Source: an uncultured Collinsella sp.
Lineage (GTDB): Bacteria; Actinomycetota; Coriobacteriia; Coriobacteriales; Coriobacteriaceae
Direction: 5' to 3'
NCBI GenBank assembly: GCA_900762325.1
Contig: CAAFGG010000040.1
Span: forward strand, 4,139 to 68,138
DNA: 64,000 nt
In this document: positions 8,898-16,926 of the stretch, one piece after another
How positions within the stretch are numbered: position 1 is the first letter of the stretch
How the letters are laid out: each line of letters starts with the position of its first letter
Translations under genes and position numbers: made by a program
Notes under the pieces: generated by a model
The model's database searches: none
The model's input: only the letters and a program-made list of their open reading frames with translations
What the model was told of the DNA's origin: nothing

Positions 8898-10136
8898 CTA
8901 TTCACGCCCCTTATGAGCATTGATGCCCGGGGTGTAGCCGCCAAACGGGTCATCGATGGAGCACACGCCCGAAGGGGCGAGCGGATCGCGCTTACCGGCA
9001 AGCTTGTCATGATGCATGGTCTCGATATAGGCGAGCACCAGCGGCGCCACGCCCTTCGCGTCGTTTTTGACGACGGGCTCGCTCATGTAGTAGCCAAACG
9101 TGCCCTCGCGGTGCGCGGTGTTGCCAAGACCCGCCACCAGGCAGATATTGTCAAGCGCCAACTGCCCGTCGCGCTCGGACAGGCACGTATCGCAGATGCC
9201 ATCAAAAGCGCGACGGCCGTACTGGTAGTAGCGCTCGCCCAGCACGCCCAGGCGCACGCCCTTCATGATGGCGTTGGCAAAGATGGCGCTGCCCGACTCC
9301 TCCAGATAGTTGGGGGCGATATTGGGCAGGTTGATGACCTGGTGCCACATGCCGGTCTTCTCGTCCTGATACGGCAGCATGGCGTCGATCAGGTCGTGGA
9401 ACATCTTGCGAATCTCGTCCTTCTCGGCCGACATCGAAGGCGGCATGAGCTCCCAGGTATCGATGAGCGCCATGGCAAACCAGCCCTCGGCGCGCAGCCA
9501 GAAGTTGGCCGAAAGACCGGTGACCGGGTCGCACCAGAACTGCTTGCGGCTCGCGTCGTAAGCGTGATAGTACAGACCGTTGAGGGGGTTGCGCATCAGG
9601 TCATGCACGACCTGGAACATATGGAAGCTGTCCGAACAGGCGCGACGGTTGTGGAAGCTCAGCTCGTATTGCATGTAGAACGGCTGGGCCATATACATGC
9701 CGTCGAGCCAGATCTGGTTGGGATAGACGGCCTTGTGCCAAAACACACCCTCTTTGGTACGCGGCTGGATTTCGAGCTGACGATAGATGGTATCCATGGC
9801 GGCACGGTACTTGGGCTTGCCCACCAGGTCATAGAGTTTGTAGAGGGTTTTGCCCGCGTTGACGTTGTCGAGGTTGTACTCCTGGGGATCGTAATGCTTG
9901 ATGGTGCCGTCATCCTGGACAAAGAAGTCGATATAGTCGTCGGCGAAGGTCAGGTAACGCTGCTCGCCGGTGATCTCGTACAGCTCGATGAGTGCCTTGA
10001 TCATGCAGCCGTCAATGTAATTCCAGGTGTTCTCCTTGCCGGCGCGAAGCTTTTCGATATTCCAGGCCGGCGCCTGAGGCGTAGAGGTCTCGATCAACTG
10101 CTCGATATAACGGTCCAGAATCTGATTGCAACCCAT
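8898..10136 (-). CDS. GH105-type unsaturated rhamnogalacturonyl/galacturonyl hydrolase
   Basis: The 412-residue protein resembles the GH88/GH105 (alpha/alpha)6-barrel family (YteR-like). These cytoplasmic enzymes remove the 4,5-unsaturated uronic acid left on pectin oligosaccharides by lyases. Family-like segments include WNYIDGCMIKALIELYEITGEQRY, VFWHKAVYPNQIWLDGMYMAQPF (the conserved W-x-D region), WLRAEGWFAMALID and GMWHQVINLP. No signal peptide is present. AGAGGGG lies 6 bases before the ATG. It is first in a two-gene operon with the TIM-barrel isomerase. Its promoter carries two LacI-type operators (10162-10177, 10202-10219). No polysaccharide lyase is seen in the window, so lyase products must come from outside. 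Confidence 0.88.
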   Translation of the reverse strand: MGCNQILDRYIEQLIETSTPQAPAWNIEKLRAGKENTWNYIDGCMIKALIELYEITGEQRYLTFADDYIDFFVQDDGTIKHYDPQEYNLDNVNAGKTLYKLYDLVGKPKYRAAMDTIYRQLEIQPRTKEGVFWHKAVYPNQIWLDGMYMAQPFYMQYELSFHNRRACSDSFHMFQVVHDLMRNPLNGLYYHAYDASRKQFWCDPVTGLSANFWLRAEGWFAMALIDTWELMPPSMSAEKDEIRKMFHDLIDAMLPYQDEKTGMWHQVINLPNIAPNYLEESGSAIFANAIMKGVRLGVLGERYYQYGRRAFDGICDTCLSERDGQLALDNICLVAGLGNTAHREGTFGYYMSEPVVKNDAKGVAPLVLAYIETMHHDKLAGKRDPLAPSGVCSIDDPFGGYTPGINAHKGRE

Positions 10137-10161
10137 TGCTGTCCCCTCTGACGTTATTGAT

Positions 10162-10257
10162 GGGTGAACGTTTCCCCTAGTGTAACGCGAACGGGGATTA
10201 TAGGGTGAACGTTAACCCTATAATCCCCGTGAACGGCAAACTTTTAACGGCAAACGG
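10162..10257 (-). promoter_or_regulatory. GH105 operon control region: two LacI-type operators plus a 28-bp AACGG element
   Basis: Operator 1 (10162-10177, GGGTGAACGTTTCCCC) and operator 2 (10202-10219, AGGGTGAACGTTAACCCT) have centres 41 bp apart. Operator 2 contains TTCACC on the minus strand as a possible -35, with a TTACAC/TACACT -10 18-19 bp on, just ahead of operator 1. The 28-bp element (10230-10257) begins TGAACGG and ends AACGG and overlaps the 3' end of the GDSL esterase gene. The same three-part arrangement occurs upstream of the symporter gene and uxaC. Confidence 0.7.
10191..10230. repeat. 40-bp near-perfect palindrome with an operator at its centre
   Basis: The 20 bases on each side of 10210/10211 are complementary except for one pair. 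The central 20 bp are the LacI-type operator. The palindrome lies 14 bp beyond the stop codon of the minus-strand GDSL esterase gene and upstream of GH105. In RNA it would be a 20-bp stem without a distinct loop or U tract, so it may end transcription of the esterase gene as well as bind the regulator. Confidence 0.75.
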
Positions 10258-10912
10258 CGGTGAGGCCCGCAGCGATGCGATGCGCCAGGCGCTCATAGCC
10301 GGCAGGGCTGTAATGCAGACCGTCCGGCATGTAGAGCTCGCGGTGCTCCGGCAAAAACGGGCTGATGCCGCTTTGCGCATAGAGGTCGATCACCGGCACC
10401 GAGTAGCGATCGCAGACCTCCAGCATCGCCTGCACATAGGCGTCTTGCGTCAGGCCCAGATGGTTGGCCTCGTTGCTTGCCGGAATATCCTTCTCGTGTT
10501 TGCCGCTCGTCTTGCACGGCGTCATAAACACCAGCTTTGCCTGAGGCGAGCGCGCCGTGATGGTGCGGATCAGGTAGTCGAGCGCACCGTAGAACTCGTG
10601 CACGTCCGTGCTGCCCAGCTCTCCCAGCGGCACGTTACGGCTAAAGTCGTTAACGCCGCCAAAGACGATGCAGATATCTGCCGTGTGATCGATGCCGTCC
10701 AAGCGCTCGACAAACGAATCGCTACGGTCGGCCTTGACGGCAATACGCGAACCCTTAATACCAAAGTTCTCGATCGTAGCGCCGCCCAGCAGCGCACCCA
10801 GGTGCGAAGTCCAGGAGATATCGTTGCCTCCCCCGCCGCATCCGTTATCGCCCCAGGTGGTCGAATCGCCAAAGCAGCAGATGGTCGATTCGCTCAAGTT
10901 TTTCGTTTCCAT
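10244..10912 (-). CDS. SGNH/GDSL-type esterase, probably a pectin or oligosaccharide deacetylase
   Basis: The 222-residue protein has the SGNH hydrolase blocks: CFGDSTTWG (nucleophile Ser, block I), a Gly block around NFGIKGSRI, FGGVNDF (block III Asn) and PDGLHYSPAGY (catalytic Asp and His, block V). These enzymes remove acetyl groups from sugars. No signal peptide is visible. The ATG at 10912 has GAGGAG 6 bases upstream. The gene is last in the GH28 / pectin-esterase run and lies 68 bp after the fusion esterase, so deacetylation of imported pectin fragments such as rhamnogalacturonan is the likely job. The exact substrate is inference. Confidence 0.85.
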   Translation of the reverse strand: METKNLSESTICCFGDSTTWGDNGCGGGGNDISWTSHLGALLGGATIENFGIKGSRIAVKADRSDSFVERLDGIDHTADICIVFGGVNDFSRNVPLGELGSTDVHEFYGALDYLIRTITARSPQAKLVFMTPCKTSGKHEKDIPASNEANHLGLTQDAYVQAMLEVCDRYSVPVIDLYAQSGISPFLPEHRELYMPDGLHYSPAGYERLAHRIAAGLTAVCR

Positions 10913-10980
10913 ATTCTTCTCCTCACCCGCACACCGGCGGTCATACAGGTACGTACCGTTCATTCGCAACATCCGAGGGG

Positions 10981-13146
10981 CTATGCGTGGGCGCATTCCG
11001 CAACTTGCGAATCGAGCCATTCGATATCCTCGGCAAGATGTGCCACGCCCAGGTGGTGTCCACCCGGGCAGACCTCGTGCAGAAGGTTTTCGTCCTTGCC
11101 CAGCAGCGCGTAGGCGTCGCGAACGATATCGAGCTGCTCGTCTACGTTCGCAAGCCCGCGGGCGCCGTTGAGATGGTCTTTCTCGCAGCTCTGAACCAAG
11201 AGCGGCCGTGGCGCGACAAGCGATGCAATGTCGCCCATGCCGAGCAGACGCCAGAGTCCAGGCGTGTAATTGCAGCTGCAATTGCCGTTGAGGTGCAGTA
11301 GCGAATCATCAACGCCGTACAGATAGCCCGAGACAAACGCCTTGCGCACGCGCGGGTCGAGCGCGGACAGGTACAACGTCATGTAACCGCCGCCCGAAAA
11401 ACCAAAGCAGCCCAGGTCGTCCATGGCAATGTCACCGCGTGTCTCCAAGTAATCAATCAAGCGCATGTTGTCCCAGGCGTTGAGGCCCGCGACCGTAAGA
11501 CCCAGCGGCTCGGCCATACGTGCTTGATTCAGACACGTACCGCGCAGGTAGCTGTTCTCGTCGTCGCCCTGACCCTTCCAGTCACGACGGTATCCCCAAC
11601 CACGCGCATCGGGGCAGACGGTCACGTAACCCATGCGCGCCAAACGCAGACCGTAGTCGTAATTGAACTTACGCACGGCATCGTCGACCGCCGGCACGCC
11701 CGCAACGCCGGCTATGCTTGCAGCACCCGCCCCCTGGTGACCATGCGGGCAGATATAGCAGCGCTTGAGTCCCCGCTCGTCAAGCTTGGGGCGGGACGGC
11801 TCCAACAGGTAAAACGGCATCCACACATCGTGCTCAACCTGCAACACCGCATGAGTACGCACGATGCTGCCGGCAACCCGCACGCGATTGAGCTCACGAA
11901 TCTCAATCGGGGCGCGGTCCATAAGCGAAAGACCCAAAATATCGTACAGACGAGTCCTGGTCGCAGCCTTCCATGCCTCAAAGTCTGTGGGAGTCTTGCC
12001 CGTAAATGCGGCCGAGCGCCCCTCGCGCTTCAGTCGGGCGCGCAGCGCAGGTTCGTCCTCGTAGTACGTCTCGATGTGCACGGTGCGGCCATTGGCAGAT
12101 AGCCCGGCCGTCTCTACCGCATCACCGTCGCCGCCCTCGGGATCCCAACCATCCGTGCCGGCAAGCACTCGGTCACGCGCATAGCGTTCGGAATCCTGAC
12201 CGGTCAGGCAATGCGCCCACGGCACCCAAGCGGCAGTATCACCCGCCGGGCCAAACAGGGCACCGCCGGCATACAGGGTGCCGTCATGTGCCGCTGGCTT
12301 ATTCCAATCCCACCAACCCTCGAGTGAAATATGGGAGCCCAGCCAGCATTCGAGCAAAACGGTCTGGGCCCACTCGCGCCATGGACGACCCAGATAGACC
12401 GATCCGGGGGCAATGCCCTCATCGGCTGTAAACGAACAGCCATGAAACACAAATCCGTACGGCTCGCCCTGAGGCGTGGAGGCTGCCGTTACATACCCGT
12501 TGACATCCATATCGCGGTTGAGCGAGCGAATCTCACACCCCTCAAAGTAGGCACGCGCGCCGCCAAAGATAAAGTCGACGTCGCCCTCGATCCGGCAACG
12601 TCGAAAATACTGCCGCCCCACGCGGCGCGGGGCGAACTGCTTGGGGCCTATAAAGCCGCCCGGCTTGGCCTCGCGCGGCGGCAGCGGCCCCAAAAAGAGC
12701 GTGTCCTGGTGTCCCTTAATGCAGCAGGCATCGACAACCAGGCGGTCACCATCGGCATACAGGGCAATCGCCTGGCCGACCTCGCGCCCATCACCGGCGT
12801 TGTTTTCGATTGTTAGACCCGCAAGCGTCACGTCGTCGGCATCGACCAGCACCGTGTACGTACGGAAGGTGCCGAGTCTTCCATCCTGGCCGCTACCATC
12901 TTCCGAAGGCATCTTGGCACCCAGGCCTCCCACGATACGCACGCTGTCGGCCGTCTCGCCCTCGAGCGTCACATGCGGACGACGAATTTCGACCCGTTCG
13001 CGGTACTCACCCGGCGCCACCAGCACGCGCACCGGCACGGTCGCATCGGGCACACACCGCTCCGCCGCCTCGAGCGCCGCCGAAATGCTGCGATACGCGC
13101 CTTCGCGTTCGAGCGATACCTCAAAGAGCTGTTCTTTACCACTCAT
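10981..13146 (-). CDS. Pectin methylesterase (CE8) fused to a C-terminal alpha/beta-hydrolase esterase
   Basis: This 721-residue protein has two catalytic domains. Residues 1 to about 335 form a CE8 pectinesterase beta-helix with APGEYRE (45-50), GHQDTLF (145-151), the catalytic-Asp motif DVDFIFG (189-195) and LGRPW (252-256). Residues from about 385 on form an alpha/beta hydrolase with the nucleophile elbow GFSGGG (582-587), an acidic residue around CEKDH (654-658) and a late His in PGGHHLG. That half resembles Abhydrolase_7/acetyl-xylan-esterase-like enzymes. One polypeptide would therefore remove methyl groups and probably acetyl groups from homogalacturonan. No signal peptide is seen, which is unusual for CE8. 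It lies between the GH28 and GDSL genes. The ribosome binding site is weak. Confidence 0.9.
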   Translation of the reverse strand: MSGKEQLFEVSLEREGAYRSISAALEAAERCVPDATVPVRVLVAPGEYRERVEIRRPHVTLEGETADSVRIVGGLGAKMPSEDGSGQDGRLGTFRTYTVLVDADDVTLAGLTIENNAGDGREVGQAIALYADGDRLVVDACCIKGHQDTLFLGPLPPREAKPGGFIGPKQFAPRRVGRQYFRRCRIEGDVDFIFGGARAYFEGCEIRSLNRDMDVNGYVTAASTPQGEPYGFVFHGCSFTADEGIAPGSVYLGRPWREWAQTVLLECWLGSHISLEGWWDWNKPAAHDGTLYAGGALFGPAGDTAAWVPWAHCLTGQDSERYARDRVLAGTDGWDPEGGDGDAVETAGLSANGRTVHIETYYEDEPALRARLKREGRSAAFTGKTPTDFEAWKAATRTRLYDILGLSLMDRAPIEIRELNRVRVAGSIVRTHAVLQVEHDVWMPFYLLEPSRPKLDERGLKRCYICPHGHQGAGAASIAGVAGVPAVDDAVRKFNYDYGLRLARMGYVTVCPDARGWGYRRDWKGQGDDENSYLRGTCLNQARMAEPLGLTVAGLNAWDNMRLIDYLETRGDIAMDDLGCFGFSGGGYMTLYLSALDPRVRKAFVSGYLYGVDDSLLHLNGNCSCNYTPGLWRLLGMGDIASLVAPRPLLVQSCEKDHLNGARGLANVDEQLDIVRDAYALLGKDENLLHEVCPGGHHLGVAHLAEDIEWLDSQVAECAHA

Positions 13147-13204
13147 CTGTCATTACGCTTTCTGTCACAGAACACCCACCATGCAATACCGGCACCTATA
13201 GATT

Positions 13205-13240
13205 GCGTGCGACAGCCGGGCAGACCCGACCGTCGCACGC
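13205..13240 (-). other. Intra-operon hairpin between GH28 and the esterase fusion gene
   Basis: The perfect 9-bp arms GCGTGCGAC / GTCGCACGC flank an 18-nt loop in the 131-bp gap. No U run follows on the minus strand, so it is more likely an RNA stability or processing element, or a leaky terminator, than a full stop. Confidence 0.5.
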
Positions 13241-13277
13241 CTCAACATGCCGTATTCACTTGTGCAGGAGCACTACC

Positions 13278-14873
13278 CTACGCGCGGATAACCTTGTCGA
13301 CGTTTTGCAGCTGCAGCTCGTCGCCATCCTGACCCTCGATGCGCACGTTCTGCAGGTCGAGGACTTTCACGTTCTGCGCGATGATGCCCTGGCGCACCAT
13401 GGGTTCCACGCCGCAGGCCATGGCCGGCACAAAGGGCTCGGCATCGGCGGCAAAGGTCACATGGACATCCTGGAACGTCAGGCGCGTCACCTTGCTCTCG
13501 GGAAGGCCCGTGATATAGGCCGCGGCCGCATGGCAGTTGGTGGCCTCGATATCGCAAAACGTCGTGGCGCCAAAGCCGGGCGTACGGTCGTCGACGGGCA
13601 GCGCCTCGCGAGACTGCACGTAGTCGGTCTTGCCGTCCCTGTCGCAGAAGTAGAACGAGTTGACCACGAAGGGCGTGAGCACCTTATCCATGCGAATGTG
13701 CTCGAAGGTGATGCCCTCGTTGACGGCGTCCTTGCCGCGTCCGCGGCGTGTCTTGACGCGCAGGCCGCGGTCGGTGCGCTCAAAGAGGCACTTGCTCACG
13801 GTGAGGTCCTTGATGCCGCCGGCGGCCTCGGATCCCAGCACCACGGCGCCGTGGCCGTCGTGCATGTAGCAGTGCGAGATCAGCACGTCGTGCGTGGCGG
13901 GACGAAGCTCGGGCTCGATGCCCAGTTTGCCGCTCTTGATGGCGATGCAGTCGTCGCCCACCGAGAACTGACAGCCAAGGATGCGGACAAAACCGCAGCT
14001 CTCGGGATCGAAACCGTCGGTGTTGTGGGAGTTCTTGGGACCCTCGATGGACAGGCACAGGGCATCGACGTGCTCGCACAGAATGGGATGGATATTCCAC
14101 GCCGGGCTGTTGCGCACGGTAAAGCCGGCAAGGCTCACGTTTTCGCACTCGGACAGGAAAATCATGCGCGGGCGGGCGACCTCGCGGCCCTCCTCGGGAC
14201 GGAAGATGTTCTTAAAGTCCTTGTTCCACCAGTTGTCCTCGGCAAAATCGGTCTGGCCGTCGATGGCGCCGCGGCCATAGATGCACACGTCGTGCACGCT
14301 CAGGCCCGTAAAGGTCGAACAGTAGGTCGAAAAGCTCTCGCCTTCCCAGCGGCCCAGGGGCAGCATGTCGGTGCCAGCATACCCGGCGCCCTCATCGCCC
14401 GTGACCGTGCCCGGAATGTAGGCAAGCGCCGCGCGGTCGTGACGGGCCAGCAGCACCGCGCCCTCGGCAAGCTCGATGTTGATATTGCTCTTAAGGAAGA
14501 GGGACTTGATGCGGTAGTTGCCGGCGGGGATCAGCACGCGCCCGCCCTTGGGGCAGGCCATGATGGCAGCCTGAATGTTGGTGGTGTCATCGTGCTCGGC
14601 ATCGCCCTTGGCGCCGCAGTCGCGAACGTTGATGGTAAAGGGCTCCGCCGGCGTGGTGACGCCTACGCTCAACTCGCGCTCGCCGCAGACAAAGCGGATC
14701 AGGTTGCGCTTGCCGGGGGTCAGGCCATCGACATAGGTCTCGACCGTATTCGTGGTACCGGCGGGCTCATCGTTGACAAAGATCTCCCACGTATCGGCAC
14801 AGGTAAAGTAGCCGCCATCGTCGAGCTCGATAACGGCCGCGCGGGCATTGCGCCAGATAACGTTCGTCTCCAT
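13278..14873 (-). CDS. GH28 polygalacturonase (probably exo-acting, cytoplasmic)
   Basis: The 531-residue protein has the four GH28 signatures in order: NTDGFDPE, DDCIAIKSGK (the catalytic Asp pair), GHGAVVLGSE and a basic RVKTRRGRG in place of the classic RIK. About 80 N-terminal residues form a separate beta-rich, FnIII-like segment before the right-handed beta-helix, a layout known from exo-polygalacturonases of the PehX type. No signal peptide is present, so the enzyme should shorten oligogalacturonides inside the cell. The ATG at 14873 has GAGGGAG 6 bases upstream; an earlier in-frame TTG is less likely. No LacI-type operator precedes it, and a terminator separates it from the symporter gene upstream. 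Confidence 0.93.
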   Translation of the reverse strand: METNVIWRNARAAVIELDDGGYFTCADTWEIFVNDEPAGTTNTVETYVDGLTPGKRNLIRFVCGERELSVGVTTPAEPFTINVRDCGAKGDAEHDDTTNIQAAIMACPKGGRVLIPAGNYRIKSLFLKSNINIELAEGAVLLARHDRAALAYIPGTVTGDEGAGYAGTDMLPLGRWEGESFSTYCSTFTGLSVHDVCIYGRGAIDGQTDFAEDNWWNKDFKNIFRPEEGREVARPRMIFLSECENVSLAGFTVRNSPAWNIHPILCEHVDALCLSIEGPKNSHNTDGFDPESCGFVRILGCQFSVGDDCIAIKSGKLGIEPELRPATHDVLISHCYMHDGHGAVVLGSEAAGGIKDLTVSKCLFERTDRGLRVKTRRGRGKDAVNEGITFEHIRMDKVLTPFVVNSFYFCDRDGKTDYVQSREALPVDDRTPGFGATTFCDIEATNCHAAAAYITGLPESKVTRLTFQDVHVTFAADAEPFVPAMACGVEPMVRQGIIAQNVKVLDLQNVRIEGQDGDELQLQNVDKVIRA

Positions 14874-14914
14874 GGGTCTCTCCCTCAAATGTAATCAGAA
14901 GTTCATACTACTCG

Positions 14915-14963
14915 TTTTTAAAAAAGGGCCGTACCCGCCGGTGGATCTCCGGTGGCACGGCCC
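14915..14963 (-). terminator. Rho-independent terminator after the GPH symporter
   Basis: The arms GGGCCGT (14926-14932) and ACGGCCC (14957-14963) enclose a second GC-rich stem, and on the minus strand a run of six T follows. It lies between the symporter stop (14988) and the GH28 start (14873). Since GH28 has no visible promoter with operators of its own, this terminator probably lets some transcription through. Confidence 0.8.
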
Positions 14964-14987
14964 TGTGGTTTGGACGATGCGCCTGCC

Positions 14988-16547
14988 CTACTCGGCGGGA
15001 ATTACGCTGCCGTCCTGGAAGCCAACATTGTTGTGTGCAAAGCAGTCCTCGTACTTAAAGCCGGAGAGCTCCTCGCAAAGCGCCTTGACCTCGGGCTTGA
15101 CGTCGGCCATCTTGCCACCCTCCTTGACACGGTGGATCTCGTCGCAAAGGATGTCGCACTGCTCCTTGTCGATCTTGATGCCGCGGGCAAGGACGGCCGC
15201 GAGCAGGAAGAAGCCGGCGCAGCCGATGAGCATGTAGCCGCAGATGTACAGAGGCACGGTGGCGGGCTGGGTCACGGCGTCGCTGTTGCCGGCGGTCTGA
15301 ATGAAGCCGGAGGCAGCAAGGACGATAGCCCATACGTTGACGGCAACAGCCTGGGCAATCTGCTGGCAGAGCTGCTGAGCGGAGCTGTAGATGCCCTCGC
15401 GGCGACGCAGGGTGATGAGCTCATCGACATCGGGGATGTAGTTGAGCAGAACATCGGGCAGATACTGGAAGCCAACGTAGAAGAACTTCCAGATGGCGAA
15501 GATGATGGGGTAGGCAATCATGGCGATGGCGACCGTGGAGGTGCCGTTGATCTGACCAAAGGCGAAGTAGTTGTAGGCGATGATGCACGCAGCGCAACCG
15601 ACGTTGGCCAGGTACCAAGACTTGTGGAAGCCCTTCTTGGCCATGAGGGCGACCCAGATGGCGGTGCAGACGATAGCGACGACCTTGCCGGGCATCTCCA
15701 TCACGGACTCGTAGGACTTAGGAATCTGCAGACAGTAGACGATGAAGAAGGACAGGCACGCAGACCAGCAGGCAGCGGCGAGCTTCGTGGAGACCTGCGC
15801 ATACAGGACCTTGCGGAAGGACTTGTTGCGGAAGGTAGAGATAACGTCGATGAAAAACTTCTTGATACCCTCGCCGACGCTCTCAATCTTCTCCTGAGCG
15901 ACCTCCTCGGGGGTGTGCTCCCACGTGGACAGGTACACGCACAGCAGCGAGATTGCCATGACCGAAGCATTGATCGTAGCGATGATGAAGTAGCTGAACG
16001 GGTTGGTCTCGCCGAAGGTGCCAAAGCCAAAGCCGACGAGTGCTGCCATAAGGAAGCCGGCGGCGTTACCAAAGAGGTGCTTGTAGCCGGTGAGGTACGT
16101 ACGCTCCTTGAAGTCGTCGGTCATCTCAATGGTAAGCGGCGACAGGTTGGCGGTGCAGAACGTGTACGCGACGTTGTAGATCAGGTACAACACAAAGTAG
16201 TACGGGAAACCAAACGGCGTAGCCACAAAGATGAGCGGCTCGGCGACCATCATCGGGATAGCCAGCAAGATCCAGAAACGGCGGCGGCCAAAGATGCGGC
16301 CGATCTTAGTAGCGTAGAAGTTATCGGCCACAAAGCCCATGAGCGGGCACAGAATGGCGTTGAGATAGATGGCGAACGAGCTGATCAGCGCAGCCTCGCC
16401 TGCGGACAGACCGCACTCCGTGGACAGGAACAGCACCATGTAGCTGTGCGTAAAGCTCAGGGCACCGGAGTTGAGCATGCCGCCCATACCAAAGCCCAAG
16501 CGCGTCCAGAATGTGATCTTGCGCTTTTTACCGATCTTGTTAGTCAT
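14988..16547 (-). CDS. GPH-family (glycoside-pentoside-hexuronide) cation symporter
   Basis: The 519-residue membrane protein has about twelve hydrophobic segments and the start RLGFGMGGMLNSGALSF, typical of MelB/GPH transporters, which co-import glycosides or uronides with Na+ or H+. A basic IGRIFGRRRFW loop and a cytoplasmic C-terminus are also visible. Placed among pectin genes, it is the obvious candidate importer for oligogalacturonides. ATG at 16547 has GAGGGAG about 5 bases upstream; in-frame ATGs further out would add an improbable hydrophilic leader. Its own promoter region holds three LacI-type operators, so it is likely induced together with uxaC and GH105. Confidence 0.9.
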   Translation of the reverse strand: MTNKIGKKRKITFWTRLGFGMGGMLNSGALSFTHSYMVLFLSTECGLSAGEAALISSFAIYLNAILCPLMGFVADNFYATKIGRIFGRRRFWILLAIPMMVAEPLIFVATPFGFPYYFVLYLIYNVAYTFCTANLSPLTIEMTDDFKERTYLTGYKHLFGNAAGFLMAALVGFGFGTFGETNPFSYFIIATINASVMAISLLCVYLSTWEHTPEEVAQEKIESVGEGIKKFFIDVISTFRNKSFRKVLYAQVSTKLAAACWSACLSFFIVYCLQIPKSYESVMEMPGKVVAIVCTAIWVALMAKKGFHKSWYLANVGCAACIIAYNYFAFGQINGTSTVAIAMIAYPIIFAIWKFFYVGFQYLPDVLLNYIPDVDELITLRRREGIYSSAQQLCQQIAQAVAVNVWAIVLAASGFIQTAGNSDAVTQPATVPLYICGYMLIGCAGFFLLAAVLARGIKIDKEQCDILCDEIHRVKEGGKMADVKPEVKALCEELSGFKYEDCFAHNNVGFQDGSVIPAE

Positions 16548-16629
16548 CGAGCTCCCTCTCTTTTCTCGATTGTCTTGTAACAAGACATTGGAGTCCATAC
16601 CGATGTCTGTCTGCATATCGCCCACTCGT

Positions 16630-16806
16630 AGGGTGAACGTTTAGCTAGATTATGCTCGATTGCATATGATAGGTGAACGTTCACTTGTATATTATCCTTG
16701 AACGGTCGTTTTTTGCCGTTAAACGGACATCTGACTTGAAAAAAATCACGATTACATGGGTATTGAGTGGGTTTAAATTTGAGGTCGATTAGGTGAACGT
16801 TTATTG
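16630..16806 (-). promoter_or_regulatory. GPH symporter control region: LacI-type operators and 28-bp AACGG element
   Basis: Operator 1 (16630-16646, AGGGTGAACGTTTAGCT), operator 2 (16671-16686, AGGTGAACGTTCACTT), the 28-bp element (16699-16726, TGAACGG...AACGG) and a third half-degenerate operator (16791-16806). On the minus strand TTCACC in operator 2 and CATAAT 17 bp further on make a plausible promoter, with operator 1 over the start of transcription. The rest of the 379-bp gap up to the uxaA terminator shows no gene. Confidence 0.75.
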
Positions 16807-16861
16807 TTTTCGCCGCTCCCGTACCCTCAGGAAGACACGCCCGAACAGACAGAACAAACAT

Positions 16862-16891
16862 GGCCCCGCCGGGAACACTCCCGACGGGGCC
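16862..16891 (-). terminator. Terminator-like hairpin after uxaA
   Basis: The arms GGCCCCGCCGGG and CCCGACGGGGCC pair over 12 positions with one mismatch around a 6-nt loop, 36 bp downstream of the uxaA stop. On the minus strand the following bases (ATGTTTGTTC) are T-rich but not a pure run. Confidence 0.65.
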
Positions 16892-16926
16892 ATGGTCAAT
16901 AGCGCCCTATGCGAACCCATTTACCG

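Noticed and set aside
10191..10230. Palindrome as a plasmid or phage origin
   Set aside because: The centre matches the operator series found at two other promoters in the same regulon, which explains it better.
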